DNA from: Inia geoffrensis
Taxonomy: Eukaryota > Chordata > Mammalia > Artiodactyla > Iniidae
Length of the DNA stretch: 64,000 nt
Assembly: GCA_036417435.1 (NCBI GenBank)
Contig: CM070910.1
Span: 13,395,501 to 13,459,500 of the forward strand
Reading direction: 5' to 3'
Of this stretch, positions 1-13,024 are shown piece by piece. Position 1 is the first letter of the stretch; each line of letters begins with the position of its first letter. The translations under genes were made by a program, and so were the position numbers. The notes beneath the pieces were generated by a model that saw only the letters and a program-made list of their open reading frames with translations, was not told where the DNA came from and did not search any database.

Positions 1-87
1 TAGGTCACCCTCCAGAAAAGTTTAAGATTCAAGCTGCCTCTGCCAATAGAATGCCTCGACTCTTTTCCAAGGAAGGCACACCATTCT

Positions 88-600
88 TCTTTTTTTAAAT
101 TTTATTGGAGTAGAGTTGATTTACAATGTTGTGTTAGTTTCAGGTGTACAGCATAGTGATTCAGTTAGACATACACATATATTCATTCTTTTTCAGATTC
201 TTTTCCCATTTAGGTCATTACAGAGTACTGAGTAGAGTTCTCTGTGCTCTACAGTAAGTCCTTGTTGGTTATCTGTTTTATACATAGTAGTGTTTGTATG
301 TTCATCCCACGCTCCTAATTTATCCCTCCCCACTATGTTCCGCCTTTGCTAACCATAAGTTTGTTTTCAAAATCTGTATGTTTCTGTTTTGTAAATAAGT
401 TCATTTATTTTAAACTTAGTTTCCACAAATGAGTAATATCATATAATACTTGTCTTTCTCTGACTTACTTCACTTAGTGTGATAATCTCTAGGTCCATTC
501 ATGTTGCTGCAAATGGCATTATTTCGTTCTTTTTATGGCTGAGTAATATTCCATTGTAGATATGAACCACATCTTCTTTATCCCTTCCTTTTTGACTCTG
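88..600 (-). mobile_element. L1 3' end fragment, antisense
   Basis: TTTTATTGGAGTAGAGTTGATTTACAAT and later TGGCTGAGTAATATTCCATTG are read in the antisense direction of L1 3' ends, as in other copies of this window. Confidence 0.8.
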
Positions 601-1746
601 TTTACTGTAAATGTACATTTTTTTCTGAGTGCCACATTGCAGTGCTTAGACCATCAATGGAAAAATGGATGTGAAGAAAACAAAATACTAGATGAAAATA
701 TTATACCCAATTTCATTTAAGAGAGTAGAAAGAACCAAAACAGAATGGAGAAAGAAGATTAAATTAATTCCAGCTAGAAGAAAGCAAGAGCCAGCCCCCA
801 CCTGGCCCTGTGGTGAGTGGAGAGGAGATGCCTCGGAAAGACGGAGTGCCAGGTGGGGCGGGGAGAGGACGTGGGCCTTACCAGGTCGAGATGTAGGAGA
901 GTTCTCACGTGGAAAGGGCGTTCCAAAGAAAACAAAGATGGGTCCTCAGGAGGGGAGAGGATGGATTGTGAGAGGAGCCTCGCTCTGTGACGAAGCCCAG
1001 AATTCTAAAGTGACAGGAGGAAACAGACTGTAGGCGAAGAGACTGGGCAGCGCGTCCAAGGACAGCACTTCGCACCGAGACCTGAGTGCCGTCCACGGGC
1101 CCACATACCCCAGTTGGCTTCAAGTCATTTTAGGGTCATATCCGGGGAGGATCTCTCAATCTCAGCTGACTCACTGTATGTCATGGTGGGGTGGGTGAGG
1201 GCCATCTGGGTCTCAAAGGGCAGGATGTGGTGGAGCTTCTCAATGACCTTGGCAATGGGCTGATGCTGGTCATCCCCATGGCCACGCCTCTGTCTGCCCT
1301 GGACAAGGCTGCACACTCGGGGGGCCGGTCTGACGCCCAACTCACTGTGCTGGTTTTCATACTAGTGACTCTCCTTCTGTTTGACATGCGTTTTTGTTTT
1401 CTAGGTGAAGGCCTTCAGTAAAATTATGTTATATGGATTTTATAGTGGAATTCACAGCCATTCATATCGGTCAGTTGGCACTGGGCCTTTTCCTAAACGT
1501 ATACTAAAGTTTTAAAATAACTAAAAGTATATTTTGGCTTATAATATAATATTTGGCACATAATAGGTGTTGATGGAATTTGGATTTTCCAACTGAGTCT
1601 ACTTTATAAAATATGGAAATTTGTATCACAGATTTTGTTTTTCAAAAATTACAAGTATATTCTCCTATCATTAGCATAATGATGTGGCAGCTAATGCATG
1701 TTAGGGAACCACCAGATTTCTTCTTATGCACCATGTTCTTCATTCC

Positions 1747-1748
<2 letters not shown>

Positions 1749-1789
<41 letters not shown>
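1749..1789. repeat. (TG)n microsatellite
   Basis: About 20 TG units; a 21-bp palindrome (1800-1820) follows closely. Confidence 0.97.
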
Positions 1790-1791
<2 letters not shown>

Positions 1792-2530
1792 GTAGCAGTG
1801 CTAGTACTAGTAGTACTAGCAGTTAGTAGTAGAGAAAGGCCAGGATTCCAGGAGGGATTGCTAAAATCTGGTTAGTTCTACTGGGATATAAAGTCAAGAA
1901 GGGCAAAATAGAAGACTAGAGAGACAATGACAGGTAATAAAATGCCTTTTATGGTATATTAAGAAGTTAAAACTTTACACCTTTTTTGGTTATGGGAAGT
2001 GACTGAACATGATTAAATAAGAAGGGGACAAAGTCCATTTTATGTTTGAAGTATATCCCTGTGGAGACAATGGAAACTGTGTGGAAGGACAGGACAGAAA
2101 CAGGAAGCATGTTAGAAGACTTCTGTGATAGTCTTGGTGAAAGATGCAAGGGGCTCAAAATGAAAGGTGATTAAAAGGAATGGAGAGATTCCAGTTTCAA
2201 GAAAAAGGAAGTACTCTCAAGAATTTGCAGTAGACGTAAAGGAGAAGGGAAGGATAACGCCATTGCTTTGCTTGAGGGGCCGGGTTGATGGTAAGCCAAT
2301 CAGATGAGAGAACGCTGGGATAGGAGGTGGTTTAGGCCAGGATAAGATGGTGGGTTGGGCTCGCTCCATGTGTGGTACCCAAGGATTACCTGTGGAAATA
2401 ATTTTGAAGCTTGCAGGGCATGTCTTGATTAGATATAACAATCAGGGAGTCATCAGCATACGATATACAGGAGATAAAAAGTATGGCCCAGCATGAAGAG
2501 CAGTGAGCTACAGGCTGAAACCTCAAATAT

Positions 2531-3185
2531 AAATCCTTAAACCCACTACTGGGCATATATCCAGGGAAAACTATAATTCAAAAAGACACATGCACCCCAA
2601 TGTTCATCGCAGCTCTATTTACAATAGCCAGGACATGGAAGCAACCTAAATGTCCATCAACAGAGGAATGGCTAAAGAAGGTGTCATACATATATACAAT
2701 GTAATATTACTCAGCCATAAAAAGGAATGAAATTGGATCATTTGTAAAGACGTGGATGGACCTAGAGACTGTCATACAGAGTGAAGTAAGTCAGAATGAG
2801 AAAAACAAATATAGTATATTAACACATATATGTGGAATCTAAAAAAATGGTATAGATGATCTTATTTGCAAAGCAGAAATGGAGACAGAGACATAGAGAA
2901 CAAACGTATGGATGGATACCAAGGGGGAAGCGGGGAGTGGGATAAATTGGGAGATGGGGATTGACATATATACACTATTGATACCAAGTATAAAATAGAT
3001 AACTAATGAGAACCTACTGTATAGCACAGGGAACTCAGTGCTCTGCGGGGACCTAAATGGGAAGGAAATCCAAAAAAGAGGCCATGTATGTATATGTATA
3101 GCTGATTCACTTTGCTGTACAGTAGAAACTAACACAATGTTGTAAAGCAATTATACTCCAATAAAAATAAAAAATTTTTAAAAAG
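2531..3185 (+). mobile_element. L1 3' end fragment, sense
   Basis: Starts ACCCACTACTGGGCATATAT, runs through the ORF2 end (GTAATATTACTCAGCCATAA) and the 3' UTR, and ends in ACTCCAATAAAAATAAAAAA. The 5'-truncated ORF2 is broken and not functional. Confidence 0.85.
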
Positions 3186-3806
3186 CCTTTAAAGAGAAAG
3201 CAGTGCAGCTCTGCAAACACGGAATGCAGAGACTAGACAGTCTGGGAGGTAACATACAAAACACACCACTGGGCTGGCACAGAAGCCCAGACAGTAAAGA
3301 CTTTCACACAGAAGGGAATGATGGATGTTGCAAACGCACCAAGGAGGTCTGATGCGATAAGAATCATAAAACTTCTTGTCATCTGGCCTACCAGGAAGTT
3401 ATCAGTGAACTCTGTGAGAATCAAGCATCTCCTTAAGGTGCACGAGGAAGAAGAATTCGGAGAGAAAAGCTGCTGAGTGCAGCCCTTTTCAAAGGCACTG
3501 AGACACCCTGATCTTTGGGGGGTGAAGATTCAAGTTGAGGGAAGCCAGCGTTCCCTTTCTGATTTAATCAAAGCAAATTATTCGATTTCTAAAACAATGT
3601 GAAATCCAGCCCTTCTAAATCCTGGCCAAATATATTAGCTATCTGGACAAAGGTTAAGCACTGCCCATGCATCCCAGCCTCTGCAAATCAATAATAATAC
3701 AAAAACTGAGGTTATGACATTTTGCTACCCCTAACCTATCTATAAAATGTCATAGTTGTGCTACATATGATTGAAATTAATAATTTTCATCTCATTGGAA
3801 CTCTTT

Positions 3807-4039
3807 TTTCTTAACATTTTTATTGGAATATAATTGCTTTACAATGGTGTGTTAGTTTCTGCTGTATAACCAAGTGAATCAGTTATACATATACATATGT
3901 TCCCATATCTCTTCCCTCTTGCATCTCCCTCCCTCCCACCCTCCCTATCCCACCCCTCTAGGTGGTCACAAAGCACCCAAGCTGATCTCCCTGTGCTATG
4001 CGGCTGCTTCCCACTAGCTATCTATTTTACGTTTGGTAG
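3807..4039 (-). mobile_element. Short 5'-truncated L1 insertion, antisense
   Basis: L1 3' end in antisense, flanked by TGGAACTCTTT at 3796-3806 and 4040-4050, a perfect 11-bp target-site duplication. Marks a complete, roughly 230-bp insertion. Confidence 0.85.
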
Positions 4040-4566
4040 TGGAACTCTTTATTAGTCCTTTTAAGCCTAACTTATTTAGGTCTAGGCCTGGTAGACCTAT
4101 TAAAATCTGCCTGATGTTTTAGGACATCACTCAAGAATTACTAATTACTTGTCCAATAAGACAATAAAATCCACTTCTAGCAAATATGAAGTTGATTGTA
4201 TAATAATTCTGCTCCATTGGGTTTTATAAATATATAATTTTCAATGCTATAAAATTCATTTCTTTGTTTCAGATATCGATATACTATATATTAATGTACA
4301 TTTCATGCCTGGGAGCATGTGCTCCTAAGTAGAAAGCAAATTTCTGCCATTGCTACTTTTCTGTACACAGAAACATCGATTATTTAAAAGCACAAAACCC
4401 TTTTAATTGACCAATTTCATAAGTAATAGTTGAATAATAACTTCATATGTTTCATTGTAAATAGGTGTGGTCTTGCCATATTTAAAGATTACACACAAAT
4501 TCTAATAACATGCCTTCCTCATATAAAGCCGACTTTCAAGAGGCAGCACTGGGGAGGGAAGAAAAC

Positions 4567-4690
4567 CACACTGGAATTAGACCTGGATGCATCTCAGTCT
4601 CATAACATATAACTGTGAAATGTCTGGCAAGCTGCTCAAGCTCTCTGAGCTTTAGTTTCACCTGTAAGATGGGATTCACAACAGTTACTT
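4567..4690 (+). repeat. MIR fragment
   Basis: Core CTCTGAGCTTTAGTTTCACC then TGTAAGATGGGATTC, the usual MIR body. Confidence 0.6.
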
Positions 4691-6548
4691 TAGGGTGCAG
4701 TTTCTTTCAGGAACCCCTGAAAAATCCTTTATTGATAGATATTATTTGCAAGTCTCAGGCTGAAAGGAAGTTACCAGACTTTGGCCACTGTATGATTAGC
4801 ATGTTCTATTTCCATGTTGTCAGTTAATGTAGCAGAACCCATTTTCTGCATTCGGCATCCCTGGCCCTTTCTCCCCAACTCTCACATGAACCAGCACAGG
4901 TATAACTCGGCATTCCCGGAGCACGGACCACACGCTCAGTGATACACAGAATGATGTGAGTTCATCACATCCTGGGGTTAAGTCTCCCCACATATCAGGA
5001 CTGTTGCCTTCAATCATAGGTGTTCTCAAGGATGCTCCCACCTCAGCCCAAACATACTCACACACACAGTAACTGGAAAATCCCGAGAGAAGAATGAATG
5101 GGTGGGTAGGTAAGTGACCCTGCCAGCAAGCAGATGTTTTTCTGAGTCAACTGCTAGGGTTTTAACCTTTTCATTGTCCTTTTTATAATAGGGGCACAAG
5201 TTAACTAAATCTAGAAGCTTGAGCTCCAACTTAACTGATGCATTTAAAGATCTGGATGGTTACATGCCATTTTAATAACAGTGTCTACGAACTAAATAAA
5301 AGTCCATTTGGCTTTTTCGCATCCAAGATATTTGCTTTCCCACAAAAGCATCCACTAACTTTATTATGACTTACAGGGAAAATTACAGTGGGTTGAAGGA
5401 AGAGCTTAAAATAGGATTTCAGTCAACCTGAGAACTAAAGGAGAGGATTCTATTGATTGGTGTATGTTATAGAAAGTACAACTAAATATTCAATCCTATA
5501 ATTCTCTTAACGTTAAGGGGGAAAAAAAGAAACTCTATACATGCCAAATAGGAGGCTTTGGTTATTTGACTGAACATTAGCTGACAGAGTAGATCCAGAT
5601 TTTAACCAGGTAATGACTTGTTAAATGCAGTTGGCATTTTAAACCAAATGAATGTCCATGAACTTAAAATACATGGCTTAGAGTTTGAAATAAAAATTTA
5701 ATACCAATAGAAAAAGGGAGTTTTTGAAACCCATCTTTTCCAACAGAAGCATGTATAGAGGGAAATTGGTAGTGCAGAGGGCGAGTATGAGAAGACGAAG
5801 TGATTTTGTTTTCAGTTTCCGTGCAGCAAAAGAAGCAATTAACGTTTACATAACAACCCAAACTGGGATTGAAATCCTTTGGAGAATCCACTTTCACAGT
5901 GGCTCTTTGAAAACATTGTAAGTAACAAAAAAAATTTCCTGCCTGTTGGTAGCTAAAAACCTTTTCTAATTAATTTGTTCTAAGAATGTATCACCCAAGA
6001 TCTATATTACCCCAGCAAGAGACATAGAGTTCAAACAGCTAATTATTGGAAAGGAAACTACGATGTTAATAGGATTATGCCTGACCCTTTTTTAAGACTA
6101 AAGTATTCCTAAATTAAATGGCCTAGGGTGGGAAGTATCCAAAACATTTTTCCTAAATAGCAAAAAGGAAAACTGGGTGTAATTATGCACACCTGTCAAG
6201 ATTAAATTTATCCCTTTTGAGTATATTTCACTCACAGAAAATTTGATGACTCTTTTCAAAGTCCTTAGAAAGATGTAATTATCAAAACCCCATACATACA
6301 AGAATAGATTTTTTTTCCAAATAAGGGTAAACTTAGAAACTTTCAGTTTTATTGAGTTGATTAAAATAGTATATTTATAAAGGCAACACAGCCCTCTAGT
6401 GGACAGATTTTTAATAGCGGGTTATTTTACTTCTGATAGGCTTTAAATCTATGAAATAAAAGCTTAAACGAAATGAAACACTTGTTTTATAATATATGAT
6501 ACATGATTATGAAAAATAGGAGAAGTACTTCTAGGGGCGATGTTTTTT

Positions 6549-6753
6549 GTTTTTTTTTTTTTGCTGTACGCGGACCTCTCACTGTTGTGGCTTCTCCCGT
6601 TGCGGAGCACATGCTCTGGACGCGCAGGCTCAGCGGCCATGGCTCACGGGCCCAGCCGCTCCGCGGCTCGGGGGATCTTCCCGGACCGGGGCACGAACCC
6701 GTGTCCCCTGCATCGGCAGGCGGACTCTCAACCACTGCGCCACCAGGGAAGCC
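6549..6753 (-). mobile_element. CHR-type SINE, antisense, with target-site duplication
   Basis: tRNA-derived SINE with its poly-A as a T run at the left and its head (complement of GGCTTCCCTGGTGGCGCAG) at the right. Flanked by CTAGGGGCGATGTTTTTT (6531-6548) and the same with G to A (6754-6771), an 18-bp duplication with one change. Confidence 0.95.
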
Positions 6754-7439
6754 CTAGGGGCAATGTTTTTTGAGACAAGTGTTGTATAACATTCCAGACA
6801 CACATTTCTAACCACCATTCCCATCCTTACACACCCCATTCAAAAACCAAGCTGTTCCACCAAAATGTAGAAATGAAAGAGATGAGGTTCAAGACATAGG
6901 TTTGATTATAACTGAGTTTTTATACGTCTGAAATTGTAGATCGTATATGGCTACTGTCCCCCCTTCTGCTGCCTTTTTTCTTCTTTTTTATAGCCCTTTC
7001 TAAGCAATGCATCAGTGCACCTCTCCTTTTCCTTCTTCCCAAAGTTGTCTTTGCCAGTGGGAGCGAGCTGTATGTCCCAGGGATGCTCTTTGCAGTAACA
7101 ACATCTGTTCTGGAGTCATGAGTGGCACCACCTCTTCTTCTCCTTGTCAGGTTTTGTTGTCAAACCTTCTGTAACAGCTCCTTTTTCCCTGGCAATCTCA
7201 AGTTCCAGGCAATCAAGAAGTTGCACCTTGCCAATATCTGCTGTATGTTCAGTCCTCTGGGCAATACCTCCTGCAGACTGGCAGCTGTGGAGTAATGTTG
7301 TTAGAAGGGGCTGTGCCCTCAAGACATGGGTTTGTGATACGAGGTTTACCCTTTCCAGACATTTAAGAGCAATCCATTTCTCTAAATACCTGAAGAGGTA
7401 AAATACCACAATTAATTCTTCTATATCAAGAGAAGCATT

Positions 7440-7660
7440 GCACAGTGAAAATGAGCATGAAATAAGACGTCGGAAGGTGTGAGTTCCATTGCTAGGCCTG
7501 ATATGTTTTAGTTGTGGGTATTGAGTAAGTCAACCTCGGTCACTGCTTTTTCTTAAATCAGATGGGAATGATTAATAACAAAGCCCCTGCTTACCTTACA
7601 GGACTGTTGTGAGGAAGAAATGGTAAGGTGTTATATGCGGAAGTGTTTTATAATAACAGC
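7440..7660 (+). repeat. MIR fragment
   Basis: Matches include TTGAGTAAGTCAACCTCGG and CTTACAGGACTGTTGTGAGG, typical of MIR. Confidence 0.6.
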
Positions 7661-7975
7661 ACGGTGTAAGTTTTTATTCCCTCTAGTTGAAATAAAAAAC
7701 TCTTCGGTAAACTTGGAATTGTCATTTTAATATGCCACCAATTTGCCCTTCCACTGAATTAAAGCATGTGTAATAATTTTCCTTTTTGTCACAAGTGTTT
7801 AGTGTTTAGTCTTTGCTTTCAACCTTGTGTAGTAGGTCACTACCTTTGTCCCCATTATGAATGGCGAAAATAAAGCTTGGAAAACCAAAGTCGTCATAAA
7901 GGAGGTATCTTTGAGATCTGGAGTCCACTTCATTGTTTTCTTGGCCCATTACATAACCACACCTCACTGACTATT

Positions 7976-8268
7976 CTAATTTATTGCTTCCATCCTGAAA
8001 CATCTGATTTGTCCATTTTGCTCTGCATTGATACTATGCATTTTTACAACTCTACACATGATTTTACCCCCTCTGCTTGGAATTCTCCTTGTCTAGGTCT
8101 CCATCTGGCAAACACATTTATTTCAACTCTCGTTGCAATGCTCTGTGATGCCTATTTAACTGTCAGAGCTCCTCAGTTTCAGAGCCTCTGTCTTGTTCAT
8201 CTTGACTTTCCAACCCAGCTGCCGTTGCATAAATCAGGTGTCTCATACATATTTGTAAATCGTTGTTG
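7976..8268 (-). repeat. L2-like fragment, antisense
   Basis: CTCTGCTTGGAATTCTCCTT followed by a Pro/Thr-like pyrimidine-rich stretch, as in antisense L2 3' ends. The 130-codon open frame here is from the repeat. Confidence 0.5.
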
Positions 8269-10168
8269 ACGCCTAAATAAAGCTGTAGTATTATTTTACC
8301 ATGGTATTTTGACTGAGAAAAACGCCACATTTAAAGAATAATTTACCAATTTTTTTCAGAACCTGAAGGAAGTTGCTTCCATTTTTGCACTGGGAAATTT
8401 GAGGTAGAATTGTTAAATATAAAGGAAAATGTGAGAATATTAAAATAATGAATTGCCTTTACCAATGACGGTTCTTTCTTGAGCCTTGATGTCATACTGT
8501 ATTAAACGTAAGCATCTTATTAATTCCTCAGCTGAGTGTTTGTGTAAAGATATGTGGTTTTGTGATCAGCCTCTACCCCAGAGTTACCATAGCTACTGCA
8601 AAGTTTTCATCTTATTTGCAACCATTTCAAAAATTCTCCCTAAGAACCAATTGTTTACTGAAAGTAGACTGTCTTCCAAGAGTCCCCACACATAGCCATG
8701 ATGATGAACCAGTAGGTAAGCTCGTTAAAGGGCAGTAGGTAATGTTTTCCATACCCCACTGCCCAAACTCCCCTGTAGACAAACAAAAAATCCACCCACA
8801 CACAAAGAGGGCATATTTCCTTATTTTCTGAAGTATACCAAATGTATTTCTCTCTTCTCAACGTCACTATTCGAGACAATCTCTAATAAGATTTTATATG
8901 CTTATTTTAATATTCTTAGCATAGGCTATTGGCATTTTTTCCCATAAAATATTTCAGCTTTGATCACAACTCCCACAGTGAGCATTGTATATGCATTCTG
9001 TTCTCTTCATGGCTTTAGTTGTTTAAAAAGTGGAATTGTTAGTTCAAAATATTACAAGCACTGTAAAAGTGAAAAAGAACACGTCTCTACGTGACCTCTC
9101 ACGTTAAGCTTGATGTTTTCCTTTTAGAGCTTTTCTCCAGCTCATATACATATATATATATATATATGTTGATCCAGAGCAAATATGTCCTGTATTTTAT
9201 TACCTTAAATGAACCCACTGTATTACTTAGAGCAGGACCAAGTAAAATTGGGGACAGACATTAGTCATGCCTAAGACAGATGGCAAACAGTCTAGCACCA
9301 AGTCTCCTATCATTTTCTCCATTTCTCTTCATCTTAAAATGGCATTATTTTAATGGTTCTTGATAATGGAAACTTTGAAACCAATTTTTAAAGAACAGTC
9401 CTAAAGGACAGTTGATTAAAAAGGACACATCGATTGCTAAAGGTCAGTTTCTTTCTACCGGGCAATGTTGTTTCCAATATTAGATCAAGAAATGGAGGAA
9501 ACGGTGAACAGTTAGGCACTTACTGAATGTCTGTTATAAGTAGTTTTAGTACAAATGTGTGTCCATATTTTACCATCTGTAGAAATCAAAGATATAAACA
9601 CAACCCAATATTTCATAATGATCACTCTAATATGGTGGCATTTAGGATGTTTGTAAATATCACAGAAACAGCTACAAGAGCCAGAATTCATCTTCAGAAA
9701 CTTGTGAATCATGTATGTAGATTCCAGATTTGTTGCTCCACAGCAAAGACACAATGGAGAACACATTTTTTCAACGATGTTGTGTTTTAAAGTTTTTCAC
9801 ATAAGGATACCTGCATTGGTGTGGCACGCTCCATAGGATACTGTGTGGAAATGTAACTGAAACAAATTCTCAAGGAGTTTATTATTTAATCAGCAAAGCA
9901 AGCTCAGTTTCCAGTCTTTTTATAGTCCCTCAGTATGTGTGCACACACACATATGAGCTCGGTGAAGCTTGGCAGAATGAGTACTAATTTCCTATTTAAA
10001 TGTGATCTTTCTAGGATTTACCCCCCCAAGTTGCATATTTTATACATTTTGCATCATTAGTTTCTCCCAGGAAATTTCACAGAATATTGTCAACGGTGTC
10101 TTCCTAACTCCTCCCACCCACTTTCCCATAATTACCGGAAATACATCAAATTCCAGAGAAGCACTCTT

Positions 10169-10978
10169 TTTTTTTTTTTTTTAACATCTTTATTGGGGTA
10201 TAATTGCTTTACAATGGTGTGTTAGTTTTTGCTTTATAACAAAGTGAATCAGTTATACATATACATATGTTCCCATACCTCTTCCCTCTGCGTCTCCCCC
10301 CCTCCCACCCTCCCTATCCCACTCCTCCAGGTGGTCACAAAGCACCGAGCTGATATCCCTGTGCTATGAGGCTGCTTCCCACTAGCTATCTACCTTACGT
10401 TTGGTAGTGTATATATGTCCATGCCTCTCTCTCTTGCTTTGTCACAGCTCACGCTTGCCCCTCCCCATATTCTCAAGTCCGTTCTCTAGTAGGTCTGTGT
10501 CTTTATTCCTGTCTTACCCCTAGGTTCTTCATGACATTTTTTTTTCTTAAATTCCATGTATATGTGTTAGCGTATGGTATTTGTCTTTCTCTTTCTGACT
10601 TACTTCACTCTGTATGACAGACTCTAGGTCTATCCACCTCATTACAAATAGCTCAATTTCGTTTCTTTTTATGGCTGAGTAATATTCCATTGTATATATG
10701 TGCCACATCTTTATCCATTCATCCGATGATGGGCACGTAGGTTGTTTCCATCTCCGGGCTATTGTAAATAGAGCTGCAGTGAACATTGTGGTACATGACT
10801 GTTTTTGAATTATGGTTTTCTCAGGGTATATGCCCAGAAGTGGGATTGCTGGGTCATATGGTAAGTCTATATTTGTAGTTTTTTAAGGAACCTCCATACT
10901 GTTCTCCATAGTGGCTGTACCAATTCACATTCCCACCAGCAGTGCAGGAGTGTTCCCTTTTCTCCACACCCTCTCCAG
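10169..10978 (-). mobile_element. 5'-truncated L1 insertion, antisense
   Basis: T run at left, then antisense L1 3' UTR and the end of ORF2; GCACTCTT flanks it at 10161-10168 and 10979-10986. The ORF2 C-terminal remnant at 10547-10786 reads IYTMEYYSAIKRNEIELFVM on the minus strand. Confidence 0.88.
10547..10786 (-). pseudogene. L1 ORF2 C-terminal remnant
   Basis: 79 codons matching the L1 ORF2 protein C-terminus (WHIYTMEYYSAIKRNEIE, then ESVIQSEVSQKEKDKYH). The reverse-transcriptase and endonuclease parts are absent, so this is a dead fragment of the L1 at 10169-10978. Confidence 0.8.
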
Positions 10979-11744
10979 GCACTCTTACTCAAAGACACTT
11001 TGAGAAGTTAATGATGCTGCCCTCCAACACATTCCTAACCTGCAGACACAGTCACAGCTCGGCAGGCAGAGACTCAACCAGTTGTGCCGCTCTCTGAATC
11101 CCCCCTCGCCGCTTCCCCGCGGCTCCCCACGCTGAAGGCTGAGAGGGGTCTGGAATTGCTGACCACCATGCAGAGCAATCCTCAGTCTTCTGGACATTTG
11201 AGTAACAATCAAACTATAGCTTCTGCTTCCCAGAGTTCCTTGGGCCATACCACCTTTGTGAGAGGTCTCTCCTTTTCCACACCAGTAAATCTGCCACGTT
11301 CCCTAGAACCTGGTAGAGGAGAACTTAATTTACTTCCCTCTGACATTTTATTTTTTTCATTGACGTGTCCTGTTTCTGACTGAAGAATCCTTTCCACTTC
11401 CTATTTTTTCTCCAGGTGGTCCAATTTCGCAACTACATTTTCCATCTAGTCCCGCCTTCAGTTGTAGATTGACCCCTTTGCCTTCCTGTCTTTGCTACAT
11501 TCTCTCCATCCTCACCCTTGCACCTGAGAATGAATGAATGAATGAGACATCTCTCCTCTTCCCTTACCGGATGTTCCAGATCAATAATAGCTAATTGTTG
11601 GAAGCTTTCGCGCACTAAGCCACAGCCATGTTTGGTGCAGCTTTTCTGCATTCACATAAGTACTCTATTGCCTCAGTGCCTATCAGACGGCATGGTTCAT
11701 AATAACAATTAAAGGGTGGCTCAAGAGAATTGGGTTCAAATCCC

Positions 11745-11890
11745 AATCATACCGCATATTTAGTGCCTGCCTTTGGGCCAACCTACCAGACAGCTCTGTG
11801 CCTCACTTTGCTCATCTGTAAAATGGGGATAGTAAAATTAAAGTAAATTAAAGTAAAAGAACAGCGCCCGGCACATAATAGGTACTAGGA
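11745..11890 (+). repeat. MIR fragment
   Basis: CTGTGCCTCACTTTGCTCAT then CTGTAAAATGGGGATAGTAA, the MIR core. Confidence 0.65.
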
Positions 11891-12934
11891 AATAATAGTT
11901 TCCATTTCCCTTTGTTGAATAGATAATGAATGAACAACTGAAAGAGACATCATCTAACTTCTTTTGCTCTCTGACAGACTCTCATGAAGCTTCTCGGCTT
12001 CTAGACAGAGGGATCAATTTGCTAACTCAGTAGCTTGGCTCTTCCAAGGCCACTGAGTTATCCTCCCCGCCTTGCTTCTTAATATCTGCCCTGAACCCCC
12101 TCATCACGTTGTCTGCACTAGAACCCTGAGTGTTTCACCCCACGACCCTGCTCAGCTACTGTTTACCTGAATCAGACAATTCTTATTCTTGTTCTGGGTT
12201 ACTAAAGCCCAGAGGATTACCCTAGCTCCTGTAATCCTGTAGAATTCCCAAATTTATGTCCCAGAGACACAGAGACGCCTCCCACTCAATGCTCTAATAT
12301 CCAAACCCCAAATCCTCAGAGGGACTGGCTTTTCCCTCTTGAGATGTTGGAGGTCTACTTAAAGAGATGAAAGGGCAAAGAAAAAATCAAATATAAATCC
12401 TGTCGCTCGAACTTGAGTGGATGGAGGAATGATGACAGAAAACCTGGTCTGCAGAGAAGGGTGATGTGAACTTAGCGAATTCTGTTGTAGACCCTGATAC
12501 ACTTTATCTTTGTAGCAATCAATGGGGGAAAATCAATGGAAAACAAACTATGAATAGAACTAACCAAAAATCAAAATGGCATTACACTAAGGAGTAATGT
12601 AATGAGATATATCAAATATTAAAGCATGTAATCATGTAAGTTATCTCGGAGATTTTAAGTAATTTGAATTACGCATGGATGAAGTCCGAATGTGTAACAG
12701 TATCCATTTTTTGAGGTTATGATTTACTTTATTTTTATTAAATAATGATTCTCTTCCCTTTAGTTGACATGGGCTTACCCAACATTTAAAAATGGTATTG
12801 CTCTTTTTGTACTCTAAATACTCTCACATAGTTGAAAATCACATTCTTCCATGAAACATTTTCCTGGAATTTTTTTCTTTTCTTTAAATAATTGGTTTTC
12901 CCTCGACAAAATAAAGTGTTATACTACATTACAG

Positions 12935-13024
12935 CCTCACTGTTAGGAATGAAGAAAGAGGGGGAAATGCAGGAAGACCCACACATACCACAAAAATGGA
13001 GAGTATCCAGGTCCTAGAGGAATG
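12935..13024 (+). CDS. RGS17: RGS17 coding exon (residues 41-70)
   Basis: A 90-nt exon bounded by acceptor ACAG (12931-12934) and donor GTGAGT at 13025. The first base completes a Cys codon from the preceding exon. It then encodes LTVRNEERGENAGRPTHTTK followed by MESIQVLEE, and the last two bases start Cys70. As remembered, this is identical to the human linker between the cysteine string and the RGS box. It is too short to show up as a long open reading frame. Confidence 0.95.

Larger units (their letters stand above)
1..12934 (+). other. RGS17 intron (3' part), repeat-rich
   Basis: This non-coding stretch upstream of the first RGS17 exon in the window holds L1 pieces, a TG microsatellite, one CHR SINE, MIR and L2 fragments (listed separately). 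I searched by eye for the cysteine-string exon and did not find it, so it should lie left of the window. Short open frames here do not look like genes. Confidence 0.8.

Noticed and set aside
6487..6839. Open frames of 60-100 codons over each CHR SINE (also at 16.9, 22.1, 54.4, 59.6 and 62.9 kb)
   Set aside because: The same translated strings recur at every SINE copy; they are repeat sequence, not genes.
7116..7409. 97-codon minus-strand frame
   Set aside because: No start context, domain or homologue recognised; single exon-like frame in intronic DNA, likely chance.
7877..8269. 130-codon plus-strand frame
   Set aside because: Lies largely in an antisense L2-like fragment; no recognisable protein.
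11084..11383. 99-codon plus-strand frame in the RGS17 intron
   Set aside because: No domain and no splice context; not recognised as a known protein.
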